Origin: Parietaria judaica
Lineage: Eukaryota; Streptophyta; Magnoliopsida; Rosales; Urticaceae
DNA length: 64,000 bases
Assembly: GCA_954871525.1 (NCBI GenBank)
Contig: OX940865.1
Location: 14,584,606-14,648,605, forward strand
Reading direction: 5' to 3'
Part shown: positions 47,509 through 58,963 of the stretch, in pieces
Numbering within the stretch: position 1 is the stretch's first letter
How the letters are laid out: each line of letters opens with the position of its first letter
The notes under the pieces: generated by a model
What the model was told of the DNA's origin: nothing
Databases searched by the model: none
Seen by the model: only the letters and a program-made list of their open reading frames with translations
Translations under genes and position numbers: made by a program

Positions 47509-48578
47509 AATTCATATGAAATGCCCAAAAATAACTAAACGTTTTAAAAATTTGCCTATAGTTTTATTAAATCTATTTTTGCCAATTATAATATTCTTTT
47601 TCCCAAGCTAATCTTGGTTCATAATTATTAATTCAAATATAAAAAATTAATATTTTTCTTTTAATTAGGCATTGACCGGTCTTATTCAATTAATTCAAAT
47701 CTATTTCAATTATTTCTTGTAATTAATCTTCAATCACACCATATCTCTCTCTCTACCCCACGCCGAGGCTCACCAGCCACTCTGGCAAGTTGTGCCGCCT
47801 ACATTGGTGGGGTCGTTGTCGCGGGACTCATACGACGACGAGAAGAAGGCCACCTCGTTCTACTCCACGTCGGTGCTCATCTCGTGGGGTCGCCATTTGG
47901 TAATTACATATACGTATTTGTAACTACATGTACATAGAGCCTTTTTTAGGATAGTTATTGTTAGGTGATTACATATATGTATTCGTAACTACATATACGT
48001 AGTCATAACTATAGTGCATAATTGTAGTTTTATAATTACAGTTTCGTAATTATAATTTTCGTAATTAATCTTTCGTATACTAAATTTACGTATTCGTAAT
48101 TGTAGTTTTGTAATTATAATCACGTATAAAAAAATTTGGGTGAAAATATGGTTTTATATGCAACTAACTAGAAAGAAAAGAAACGAAAAACTAAAAAAAA
48201 AAAAGAGTGAATATATTACATTGTGAATGGATTTTTAGGATTTTGTTTTTCCAGTTTTTTAATCGATAGAATCTTTTTACTTAAAAACAAAATTCAAAAT
48301 ATCCTTTTAATTACCTTATTCAAATAATTAAGGGTTTTTAAAATTAATTAGTTATTATGTTTAGTTACCGTTAAGGAAAATATTTTAAAAAATAATCAAA
48401 CTATATATTAAGTAATTAAAATTGATTTTATAAATGTAAAATAAAATCGTCAAATGTAAAAAAGATTAATGGGTATATTAGTCCATATTTTAATTAATTG
48501 GTAGTTTTATTATCATAAATTGATTTGGGCATTTTGTTAAAAAAAATTGATAAAAATGAGCATTTCACTTATTAACCC
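47509..48578. mobile_element. Non-autonomous MULE-type element
   Basis: 1,070 bp, flanked by a perfect 12-bp repeat TTATAATAATAG (47497-47508 and 48579-48590), of which 9-10 bp would be the TSD. Inverted ends share GAAATGCYC and TTTTAAAAATTTGCC-like blocks. It resembles the element at 49553-50898 in its ends and layout. No transposase. Confidence 0.72.
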
Positions 48579-49552
48579 TTATAATAATAGTCACAACTAG
48601 CCTTTTAAACACAAATTTTGTTTATAGAAATGTAACGATAAATCATCCACAAGATTTATTTCTCCAAATTTACAGGTATCAGACGTCGTTCCTCACTCAA
48701 CACGTCCTCAAAAGCTTCAGCTTCCAATTCCGGAACAACCAGACGTGATCCCCAGTCTTAAAATCCAAGAATCTCCTGAATCCTCGAAATCCTTCATCGA
48801 CGACAAGCCTTTTAAGAGTCACGGAGGAATATCAATGGAGCTCTCGGCGACCTTGCTCACCATCTCCAGAACCTCGCTCATCTTAGGATTCTGGTCAAGC
48901 ACCGGTTGGCGATGCACGAGAGCTTTTGCAACAAGCGGAGAGAGCACTTCCCTTCGAGCCTCGGGTCAACTATTAACCGGAACTTCTTGGTGTCAATCAA
49001 ATGAGGCCTTATCCACTCCAAGAGCTTTTGCTCGCCTTTCGGGGCGGTTTAGGTCGATCGACCACCTCCCTGTGATGAGCTCGTAGAGGAATACGCCGTA
49101 GCTCCACACATCGTTCTTTGAAGTGAGGCGTCCCGTTTGGGATGTACTCGGGTGCCGCGTATCCCATCGTTCCGACTACCTGATAAATACGTCAAAATTC
49201 ATGTCAGCCAAAAAAAATTTGTGTAAGTGTGCTAAGCCACGAGTGGCGTCTTGGTTGATTCTTAACCTCATGGCCCACGAAAGAGGTTGCTCCGCTCGAG
49301 CCGATAAGTGTTGCTCGACGCTCCTGTTCGGCATGATTTCATATATCAGAAGGCGTTGGATTCCTCTTTCGTCGTCCTCGGCGCACCATCCCACTAATTT
49401 GACGAGATTCGGATGCTCAACCACTCCGAGAACATACACTTCCGTCACCCATTATTCGTGTCCCTGCCATAGATGAATAATGATCCTAATTAAATTATAC
49501 TGTTCACCAATACAAGCTTAATAACAATATGATAGGAACCAATATAAAAAAA

Positions 49553-50898
49553 GAAAAACTCATAAAATGTCCAAAAATCACTTAAGGTTTAAGAGAATTG
49601 CCCATAGTTTCAAATAATTTATTTATACCTATTTTAAAAATGCATTGGACCATATTAACCCTGATTTCAATTATATTTATTTTATTTTCGTATTTAATTA
49701 TTTATTATATATTTTATTTTCGAAATTAAATTAATTATCCTTAAATTTTGGTTGAAAACTTCCCCTATTAATTAGATTATCATTTAATTTTGTTACTTTG
49801 ACCCAAAAATTAAATATTTCACTCTCTCTCCTTCTCACTATCTCTCTCTCTCTCTCTCCATCGCCGGATTCGGACAGAGAGCGCGGCAACTTCGGGCGTG
49901 GCTTCGGCGACCGTGGTCGTGGTTGCCGAGGAGGCGACCGTGTCCTCCGTTGTGGTCGCCCTCCATCGAGCCTCCTTCCTCCGTCGCGGTCGCCTTCCGT
50001 CGCACCTCCTTCCTCCGTCGACCTCCGTCGCGCATCCTTCCTCCATCGCTCTCCGTCGCGGTCGCTTCCCGTCGCGGCACGATCATCCTTTCCACTTGAT
50101 CGTAACTGTAAATTTATTTGCAGTTTTCTGTAAATATGTTTACAGTTTTAAGGTAATATATTTGATTTTTGTAAATGATTTTACAATATTTTGAAGTGAT
50201 AATTTCTCTTGGAGGGGCAATATTTTTGTAAATGTATTTACACACTTTTTTTTAAATGGTTTTACACTTTTTTGGAGTTATTTTACACGAATTTGCATTT
50301 GTGGATGTATATGAAATTTCAATATCGTGTCAACAGATTTGTAAACAGATTTATATAAAATGAGGTAAAACGAATACAAGTTTCGTAAATAGATTTACAC
50401 AAAATGAGGCAAAACAAAAACCAAGTTTCGTAAACAGATTTACATAAAATGATGCAAAACGAAAACCAAGTTTTGTAAACAGATTTACATAAAATGAGGC
50501 ATAACGAAAATCAAGTTTCGTAAACAGATTTACATAAAATTAAGCAAACGAAAATCAAATTTCATAAATAAAAATTCAAAATAAATATAGATTGTTAGGA
50601 AAATAAATTTTAGATTTTAATCGTTACAAAAATATTAAACATGATTTGTTAGAGCTAATTGAAAATAATACTAATTAATAGGAGAGATTTGTTTTTAATT
50701 CATTTAGTTTGCTACATTTAAGGAAACAAATATTTTTTATTTTAATTTAAAAAAACGAATTATAATTAAATGTGATTTAAAAATTAGAAGGGCAATTTAG
50801 TCTATATTTCAATTTGTTGGTGGTTATGATTTCCATAATTAGAAATTGGCATTTTTTTAAAACCTTGAGCCACAAATAGGCATTTGACTCATTTACCC
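49553..50898. mobile_element. Non-autonomous MULE-type element in intron 1 of the broken kinase
   Basis: 1,346 bp with a perfect 10-bp TSD, TATAAAAAAA (49543-49552 and 50899-50908). The inverted ends are GAAAAACTCATAAAATGTCC and, read inversely from the right, GGGTAAATGAGTCAAATGCC. It holds a GC-rich island (49850-50100) and a 45-bp tandem repeat (50336-50575), but no transposase. The intact copy's intron 1 lacks it, so insertion followed the duplication. Confidence 0.83.
50336..50575. repeat. ~45-bp tandem repeat, five copies
   Basis: Five head-to-tail copies of a unit with AAAATGAGGCAAAACGAAAA, CCAAGTTTCGTAAACAG and ATTTACAT. Units diverge by a few bases each. The repeat is internal to the MULE-type element; there are no spacers, so it is not CRISPR-like. 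Confidence 0.85.
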
Positions 50899-52151
50899 TA
50901 TAAAAAAACTAATGGTAATCAGCAAAAAGTGATGATTAGCGAATGGCGAATACTTTATTCCCGAAACGATAAACAACCGATCGTTCCTTCAAGAAGACAG
51001 TAACATCCTAAGTGACTGTTTTGCTATTCATACACAAGTACCTGTGGCTTATCACAGTACTTAAAAGGACGGCATAGCAGGGTTATTTATGTCATTTTCA
51101 GTTCTCAAATTTGTGTTTTCAAATGGTGATTAACCTCATTTCATTCTCTTATTTGCTGATTAGCAATCAGCATTACATCTATATAATGCTTAACTCTGTT
51201 GATTTTTCAATACTAACTTATGCAACAAAGCCGAGGAATCTCGTTTGCCTGCAAGCCACGCTTGCTGAGCTGCTTCACCGCCCCTTCGATCTTCTTTGGC
51301 GGATCGTCGGAGCTCTTGATGATCCCCTTGTAGACGCACCTGAAGCCGCCCTCTCCGATCATGCCGGAGCGGCCGAAGTTCTTGGTGGCCAACTGGAGCT
51401 CCGGGATGGAGAAAACCCTCAGGTTGCTCGCCCTCTGTGGAAAGCTCGGGGCGAGAATCCGTGCTGGCATCCGAGACATTCTGCGAGTTGAGCTCCGAGC
51501 CGCTTCTCCTCATCTCTTCCGTGAGTTGGAATGACGTCGACTTCGGGCTCTTCAGAGGCTCGTCTTTCTTATCCCAAAATGAGAACGGACGAAAGCACTT
51601 CATAACGATCGAGAAGCGCACGATACGAAGAGACTAAGCGTGATTGACCTCTCTGCAGTTTCATAAGCAAAATCAAACACAAATCCGTCCAACGGGAATT
51701 CACATGAACTCTCTTTTTTCTCTTACTAAAGAACGATTAAGGAACACCAGACCGATCTTTCCTTCGAGGGGCCCTAATCGACCCCTGAGCTAGGCGCTAT
51801 AGGCTACTCGAAACCTTATCTCTGCCGATTTATGAACAAATAAGAATAAGAATCAGTAGGATAACCAGTTATGAATTTTTTCATATATTTATAAAAAATG
51901 CTTATAACAAAAATCATTAGGGAGTGAATGAAAAATCAGTACAACCAGTAATGAATTTGTTTCTTGTTAGGAGAAAATACTTGAAACTTGAAAGAACATT
52001 TTAATTTTGGTGTAAACAAAGTCGTTTTCATGTCGGAATACTATAGCTTAATTAAAACTACGACGTCGTTCATGATTCCTTCCTTAAACTGCTACCATCA
52101 AGCATACAGTTATGTACATAGACAAGACATCTGTTTGTGTCACAAACGAAG

Positions 52152-52187
<36 letters not shown>

Positions 52188-52318
52188 TAGTTATAATAAT
52201 GGTAACACTAGCCTCTTAAACACAGCTTAAACACGGATATCTTTTCTAGAAATGTAACAATAAATCATTGACACGATTTATTTCTCCAAATTTACAGGTA
52301 TCAAGCGTTATTTCTCGC

Positions 52319-54322
52319 TCAACACGTCCTCAAGAGCTTTGGCTTCCAAATCCGGAACGACCAGACGTGATCCCCGGTCTTGAACTCCAAGAATCTCCGT
52401 TTGTTCTTCGCTTCGGAATCCTTGAAATCCTTCATCGACGACAAACTTTTTAAGGGTAACGGAGGAGACCCCATATCGGTGGAGCTCTCAGCAACCTTGC
52501 TCACCATCTCCAAAACCTCGCTCATCTTGGGCCGGTTCTTAGGGACTCTGGTCAAGCACCGGTTGGCGATGATCGAGAGCTTTTGCACCAAGCGGAGAGA
52601 GCACTTCCCTTCGAGCCTCGGGTCAACTATTAACCGAAACTTCTTGGTGTCACTCAAATGAGGCCTTATCCACTCCAAGAGCTTCTGCTCGCCTTTCGGG
52701 CGGTTTCGGTCGATCGGCCGCCTCCCTGTGATGAGCTCGTAGAGGAATACGCCGTAGCTCCACACGTCGTTCTTCGAAGTTAGGCGTCCCGTTTGAATGT
52801 ACTCGGGCGCCGCGTATCCCATCGTTCCGACGACCTGGTAAATATTTCAGATTTTGGGTCAGCAAAAACAACTTACTAAAGAATATGGAAATTATTGCAA
52901 TGTTTAAGGTTTACGGCTCTAACCATCTGAAAAATGCAATCATGAAATACAATTACTGTACGCGTGAAAATTTACGACATACCGCAGTGGAGACATGAGT
53001 TAACCCTTCTGATGGGCCTAGCCTAGCCATTCCAAAATCCGATAGCTTTGCGTTCCACTGCTCGTCGAGAAGGATGTTCGACGACTTGAAATCGCGGAAG
53101 ATGATCTGTTAATGTAAAGTCATTGGTCAATCTCATTTAAAAAAATAACTTTTTGAAAGAAAAAAAAAATAGTTACGAAAAACAGAGCAAACTCAGATAC
53201 CTGGAAATCCATTTCTTCGTGTAGGTGTGCTAAGCCACGAGCAGCGTCTTGGGCGATTCTTAACCTCATGGCCCACGAAAGAGGTTTCTCCGCTCGAGCC
53301 GATAAGTGTTGCTCAACGCTCCCGTTCGGCATGAATTCATATATCAGAAGGCGTTGGATTCCTCTTTCGTCGTCCTCGGCGCAATATCCCACTAATTTGA
53401 CGAGATTCGGATGCTCAACCACTCCGAGAACATTCACTTCCGTCACCCATTCTTTGTGTCCCTGCAACAGATGAATAATGATCCTCATTAAATTCTACTA
53501 TTTACCAATACAAGCTTAATAAATAATAATATATATTATGATAGGAATTAATATCAAATATCAATGGTGATCAGCAAAGTGATGATACCGAATGCGTTAT
53601 TCCCGAAACAATAAACAACCGATTGCTCCTTCAAGAAGACAGTAACATCCTAAGTGACTGTTTTGCTATTCCTACACAAGTACCTGTGGCTTATCACGGT
53701 ACTTCAAGGACGAGCAAAGCGGAGTTATTTATGTCATTTTCAGTCTTCGGGTTTATGTTTTCGATTTGGAGTTTCCACGCAAACTCTTGTGTGTATTCTC
53801 GTTCCGTTTATTTACTGCTTAACTTGGGCATTGGTGATTAACTTAATTTCATTTTCTTATTTCCTGATTAGCAATCAGCATTACATCTATATAATGCTTA
53901 ACTCTGTTGTTTTTTCAACACTAACTTATGCAACAAAACCGAGGAATCTCGTTTACCTGCAAGCCACGCTTGCTGAGCTGCTTCACCGCCACTTCGATCT
54001 TCTTTGGCGGATCATCGGAGCTCTTGATGATCCCCTTGTAGACGCACCCGAAGCCACCCTCTCCGATCATGCCGGAGCGGCCGAAGTTCTTGGTGGCCGA
54101 TCGGAGCTCCGGGATGGAGAAAACCCTCAGGTTGCTCGCCCTCTGTGGAAAGCTTGGGGCGGTATTCCGGCGAGAATCCGTGCTGGCGTCTGAGACATTC
54201 TGCGAGTTGAGCTCCGAGCCGCCTCTCCTCATCTCCTCCGTGAATTGGAACGACGTTGACTTTGGGCTCTTCAGAGGCTCGTCTTTCTTATCCCAAAATG
54301 AAAACGGACGAAAGCACTTCAT
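52319..54322 (-). CDS. PCRK1/2-like: Receptor-like cytoplasmic kinase, PCRK1/PCRK2 type (RLCK-VII)
   Basis: A cytoplasmic Ser/Thr kinase that in Arabidopsis relays pattern-triggered immune signals from surface receptors and promotes salicylate accumulation. Four exons (54322-53957, 53461-53201, 53105-52983, 52834-52319) join in frame to 421 residues. The N-terminus MKCF places a Cys at position 3, a likely palmitoylation site for membrane anchoring; no Gly2 for myristoylation. Kinase landmarks: G-loop IGEGGFGCV (86-94), Lys114 (VAVK), FRDFKSSN (212-219, a non-RD-like FRD), DFG (232-234), [10 protein letters not shown] (253-262). The variable tail ends in KLLRTC. The earlier in-frame GTG is not the start; the ATG at 54322 is. 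A 5'UTR intron seems to run from 55065 to about 54377. PCRK1 versus PCRK2 cannot be decided. Confidence 0.94.
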
Positions 54323-55150
54323 AACGATTGAGAAGCGCACGATACGAAGAGACTAAGCGTGATTGGCCTCTCTGCAGTTTCATAAGCAAAATCAAACACA
54401 AATCCGTCCAACGGGAATCCACATGAATTCTCTTTTTCTCTAACTAAAGAACGAATAACGAACACCAGACCAATCTTTCCGTCGAGAGGCCTTAATCAAC
54501 CCCTGAGCTAGGCGCTATAGGCCACTCGAAACCTTAACGACACAACGCCATAAAATACCGAAACCTCCTCAATGCCATAACCAAATGACCGTCTTGCCCT
54601 TTCTTCGGCGATAAGCAATAACGGCGGGTCTATCAGGAAACCAGTGAACTATTCAAGACAATTGTCAAATAGTCGAATGGAAATGGACGAAAGCAACTCA
54701 AAGCCATTGATAAGAGTGATCGATCTCTTTGCCAATTTACGGACAAAAGCAAGTTCCAGAAACCCAGTGAATCATCAAAGAAAGCCAACACTAATCTCTC
54801 GAAACCCAGAATTAATCCAAAAAAAAAAAATCGAACAGTGCCTTCGAATCAATAGCTTTTCTTAGCAACTAACATTAAATCAATAAAAAAAATATGACTT
54901 TTCTGTATAATATCAGATAAGAACCTAGATTTTTCCAGAAAAAAAAAAAAGAAAAAAAAAAGCGAAATCAGCGTTCATGATGATGTTGTTATCGTATTTT
55001 TCCGAAATTGGCAACAAAAACTAGTCGAATTCATGAAATTCGAACACAAATGACTGAGAACTCACTTTCGATATAATCAATCTGGTTCGATCGAACGAAG
55101 AGCTTGGAGCTCGAGCTTGAGAGCATCGAAGAAGTGAAGATTAAAGAGTC
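54323..55150 (-). other. 5'UTR exons and intron upstream of the intact kinase
   Basis: On the minus strand a leader exon ends at 55066 (GAAA|GTGAGT), and its intron ends at an AACTGCAG acceptor near 54377. The intron includes A-rich runs. No coding frame is credible here. Confidence 0.5.
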
Positions 55151-55686
55151 GATAATTGAATGAAATTATACGGAAAATAAAGTCAAGTCTTCGTTTTTTT
55201 TTTTTTTTTTTTTTTGGAGAAGTCTTCTTCACACGGCTTTGTCAGTCAGTCTTGCTTACCAGCTCTTAAAAAAATGATTAATTAAATAATTTAATATTTT
55301 CAATTTGGAAAAATGGTTCTAGAAATCCTATTCGGACACGTTAATACGTTATGAACTTATGAGGTTAGTAACTAGATAAAAGATATTTGCGGCATAAGTA
55401 TTTGATAATGTATCAATCATTGTCTATCAACGCCTTCTGAATTTTGCGACGTTAGTTGCCGAGTAAGATTAATATATTAGATTACGAAATAATATGAAAT
55501 ACTTAACAATTAAATTTGGAAGACTATTAAATAAAAGTATCATAATATTTTTAAAAATATAATTTAACTCACAAAAATTATCAAATAAGTCATGTCTATC
55601 GCTTTTTCAATTGTTAATATTAAAGCGATTATTGCCGCGGACTATAATACGAGGGACAAAATGCACCAAGAGCGAGATTCAAAGGG
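55151..55686. other. Intergenic, no gene seen
   Basis: AT-rich, starting with a long T run (55196-55216). Probably contains the kinase promoter. Confidence 0.45.
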
Positions 55687-55699
55687 CATCACTGATTAA

Positions 55700-55904
55700 A
55701 CAAAGCAAGCTTGATTTAGTGGTAACTCCACTACACCTCTATTCAAGAGATTATGGGTTCAAAGTCTCTCATGAGACTCAAATGAGTGCTCCCTTTACAT
55801 ATTTGTAAATTTGGCCAATAATGTCACCTGTTCTTACACTGAATATATCTAGTAATGCGATATGCATTGTAACATTGGCCGATAACGTCATCCCATTAAA
55901 AAAA
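55700..55904 (+). mobile_element. tRNA-derived SINE, copy 2
   Basis: Flanked by a 13-bp TSD with one mismatch (CATCACTGATTAA at 55687-55699, CATCACTAATTAA at 55905-55917). A-box-like TTAGTGGTAACTCC and B-box-like GGTTCAAAGTC are in the first 70 bp, and the 3' end is ATTAAAAAAA. Same family as 42207-42417, opposite orientation. Confidence 0.87.
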
Positions 55905-55917
55905 CATCACTAATTAA

Positions 55918-57577
55918 TATCAAAAGTCTACTATATGTGTTTTGGTGGGTGTGAAAGAGGTCATGAATACTGATGAAATATCCAAATCCAAAGTCAAAAC
56001 TTTCAAATTCTTTTTCTTTGTTTTCCATTAATAATAATAAGGTTGTAAAACTAAAAATATTTTAATTCGTGTCAATTTTGTGGTATTGATACTTATGTGA
56101 ATATTGAATGCTAACGTGGAATTTGTTTTCTATATACTAATGTAAAGTGGACCAAAGTGAGTCACGTCTCGAATGATACGATAGAGACAATAATAGAAAA
56201 CTAGCTTTGTTCTTTATTAATTACAACTCACGTTGTCACTAATATATCATTATATCTTTTTCATATGAACTATGAAGTATAAACTAAATCACTAATTCTA
56301 TCTTATAAAAACTTATTATTCTTACCTACATACAAAATAATTTTTTTATTGTATGATTTGGGCACACTATTTATTCTATTCATTAGTATATATAAAAAAT
56401 GTGTTTTTCTCTTCTAAAAAGAGTTATTGTTTGGCATGATTTCGTTTTTTAGTCGAATCCAATCCAATGATTCCCAAAATAGTTCAAACTTCTTATCTGT
56501 ATTTATAGACATAATGAAATTAAATTATATATCACATATAATTAAATCATACATTAATTCTTTGTGCAATAAAAAGAAGTAAAAGGAATAAACAAAGGCA
56601 TTATAACCCTAATAACTTAAGAGTGGTTGATTTCAATAACCAGTGGCCCCCTCAACTTTAATTTTTAAGGTGCATATAACTCTAAACTTTTTAAATTAAT
56701 ATTAAATTTCCCCCAACTTTAAATTTTTGGGCTCCCTGTTCAACTTCTTAAATGAGCATGCAAGTCAATCCTCCAACTTTTTTTTTTGTGACTGACCTTT
56801 TCAACTTTTTAAATCAACACTGAAATCCTTCCAGTTTTTAACTTTTTAAGTGGAGTAGTATGCAATAATTTGTTTCTTAGTTGGAGGTATCTCAATATTG
56901 ATAAACAAAGGTAAAGGGAGCTGATGTCAAATTATCAAAATTAGAGGGACTTTAACGAAGTTACCAAATTGTAGAGGATCGAACAACAACAGAAGAAAAA
57001 GTTAGGCTTAGTAACAAAGCTGAGAGGAGTTATTAAACACTAAAATATTATTAAAAAAATTGAGGAAATTGTTGAGGAGGGCGTTTTACACATTCAAATG
57101 TCACAAAGTTTAACCCTTATTTTTAAAGAAAGATGTTCGGTTTTTTTCGTTTGATAGCTAAGAACACTCAAAGCTGAAAACAGTATGATGGAAATGATGA
57201 CTGTATATTGATGTTCTTGCGAATACATAGGCTTCTCCTTCTCTAGATTTCGGAGCCTTTCCCGCCTTTTGTCGCATCTCATCACTCGCTTCCTTAAGAG
57301 TGATTTTTGGAAAGCATGGTTAACTCATGCTCTGCATCATTTAAGGGTGGTTGGCCACGTGGTAGGTGGGATCGGCACGGGCTTCATTAGCCGACCTTTG
57401 GCTTTGTGGCCCTCCTTGTCGTCGACCTTCGACCTCGTGACCCGTTGTCGCCCCTTGATTCTTCCCGTGGCTCTTCGACATTCTTTGGAATCTGCCGTCG
57501 CCTATCCCTTCTTAAATTAGATCCTGGGCATCATTGAGGGTGGATCCAACCTTAAAAGAAATGACTAGTTAATGTCA
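55918..57577. other. Intergenic, no gene seen
   Basis: AT-rich. Between about 56640 and 57070 there are repeated CAACTTTNNAATTTTT-type phrases that might be a degraded MULE-like element, but no boundaries are visible. The GC-richer frame at 57269-57520 has no domain and is not called. Confidence 0.45.
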
Positions 57578-57586
57578 TAAATATAA

Positions 57587-58827
57587 GGGATAATAACGGT
57601 TAAAGTAGCCAAACTTTCATGATTTGTGTCGATAAATGTCCAAACTAGATTTATAGCGGCTAAAGTAGCCAAACTCGGTCAATCTGTGATAAGCACTTAT
57701 TCCGTCCAGTCAAACTTAACATCTGTTAGTCTATCGCCACGCCACTTACACGTGAAAAACTTTGGGTATTTATGCCGTGATAAAACCAAAGTTTGGGTAT
57801 TTATGCCGCGATAAACTATTTAAAAAAATTGGTTGCTGACATCATCTAAATAAAGGTTAAAATATTATAGCTTTGGTAGGACTCGAACTCATCACTTCCT
57901 CCACATATAAGAGCAACATAACCACTAAATACATTCACCTCACGTTATATCTTGACAAAAATAAGAATATAAATAGAAACTTATTAATAAGTGGCATAGT
58001 AATAGAAACATATGTTTTTTCGCACCGGTTTCGGATTGAGTTATTAGGAAAGGGGTTGGGTTGACCTTTTTGGACCAGGATTGAGTTGACTTGTTTGGAA
58101 CGGGGTCAGGTTGACTTTTTCAGACCCATGGGTTGACTTTTACAGAATTTGATCGGGTTGAATATTTTGTACCGGATTCAGGTTGAAAAAGTTAACCCGA
58201 CCCTGTTTCAAAAAGTTAACTCGACCCGGTTCTGAAAAAGGCAACCCGAACTCGTACCGACAAAGTCAACATGAATCCGGTACAAAAAATTCAACTGAGC
58301 ATTGTCCAAAAAATTCAACTCAACCCCGTTCTAAAAAAGTCAACTCGACCCCGTTTCAAATTAGTCAACCCAAACTCGGTGCAAAAAATACATATGTTTC
58401 TATTACTATGATCACCTTATCAATAAGTTTCTATGTATTTTTTTTTTGTCAAGATATAACGTGAAGTGAATGTGGTTTGATGGTTATATTGTCCTTTTAT
58501 GTGGGGGAAAGTGATGAGTTTGAGTCCTCCCAAAACTATAATATTTTAACTTTTATTTAGATGACGTGAACAGGCAAAAAAAAAATACATAAAATGGTTT
58601 ATCGCGGCATAAATACCAAACTTTGATTTTATCACGGCATAAATACCCAAAGTTTGATATAACGTGTAAGTGACATGGCGATAGACTAACGGATGTTAAG
58701 TTTGACTGGACGGAATTAGTGCTTGCCACAGATTGACCAACTATGGCTACTTTAGCCGCTATAAATCCAGTTTGGACCTTTATCGACACAAATCATGAAA
58801 ATTTGGCTACTTTAGCGGCTATTATCC
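57587..58827. mobile_element. Fold-back element, ~1.24 kb near-complete inverted repeat
   Basis: The left and right arms are inverted copies from end to end: GGGATAATAACGG...AAAGTAGCCAAACT on the left matches the right arm read inversely, as do the GTTTGGGTATTTATGCCGYG blocks, the ATAACGTGAAGTGAATG-like part and central GTTAACCCGACCC motifs. The axis is near 58200. Flanks are TAAATATAA (57578-57586) and TAAAATATAA (58828-58837), a near-duplication with one extra A. This is a MULE-like or FOLDBACK element. Its transcript would form a hairpin of about 600 bp arms. Confidence 0.82.
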
Positions 58828-58963
58828 TAAAATATAATATTAAGAGCGTGATATAGTCGTTTAACAAAATAAAGGGACAGATGTCAATTCTTAATAACTT
58901 AGGGATAGAAGGAAAAACAAGTTAGATCAACCGTCGAAAAAAAGCCGTTTCTTTACACTGACC

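Larger units (their letters stand above)
48700..51603 (-). pseudogene. Broken tandem copy of the PCRK-type kinase
   Basis: Nearly identical to the intact kinase at 52319-54322 in exon 1, but disabled several ways. Exon 1 (51603 to about 51260) lost 11 bp after the codons for SDASTDSR, shifting frame; GGFGCV became GGFRCV and EVAVK became EGAVK. Exon 2 (about 49463-49215) has a TAA where the intact copy has AAAGAATGG (GHE*W). A deletion then fuses exon 2 after HLH to the tail of intron 3, removing exon 3 with the catalytic FRD and DFG motifs. Exon 4 has frameshifts and stops. A 1.35 kb MULE-type element sits in intron 1. It is a pseudogene; expression would at most give truncated or regulatory RNA. 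Confidence 0.92.

Noticed and set aside
49798..50194. Ser/Arg-rich frames in intron 1 of the broken kinase
   Set aside because: Fall within the GC-rich island of the inserted MULE-type element; low complexity.
50336..50575. CRISPR-like array
   Set aside because: The repeats are head-to-tail without unique spacers, lie inside a transposon and are in a eukaryotic genome.
56630..57080. Possible MULE with CAACTTTNNAATTTTT repeats
   Set aside because: Repeated phrases are visible, but neither inverted ends nor a TSD could be identified.
57269..57520. 83-codon plus-strand frame
   Set aside because: No recognisable domain, no splice context, and no coding signal beyond being open.
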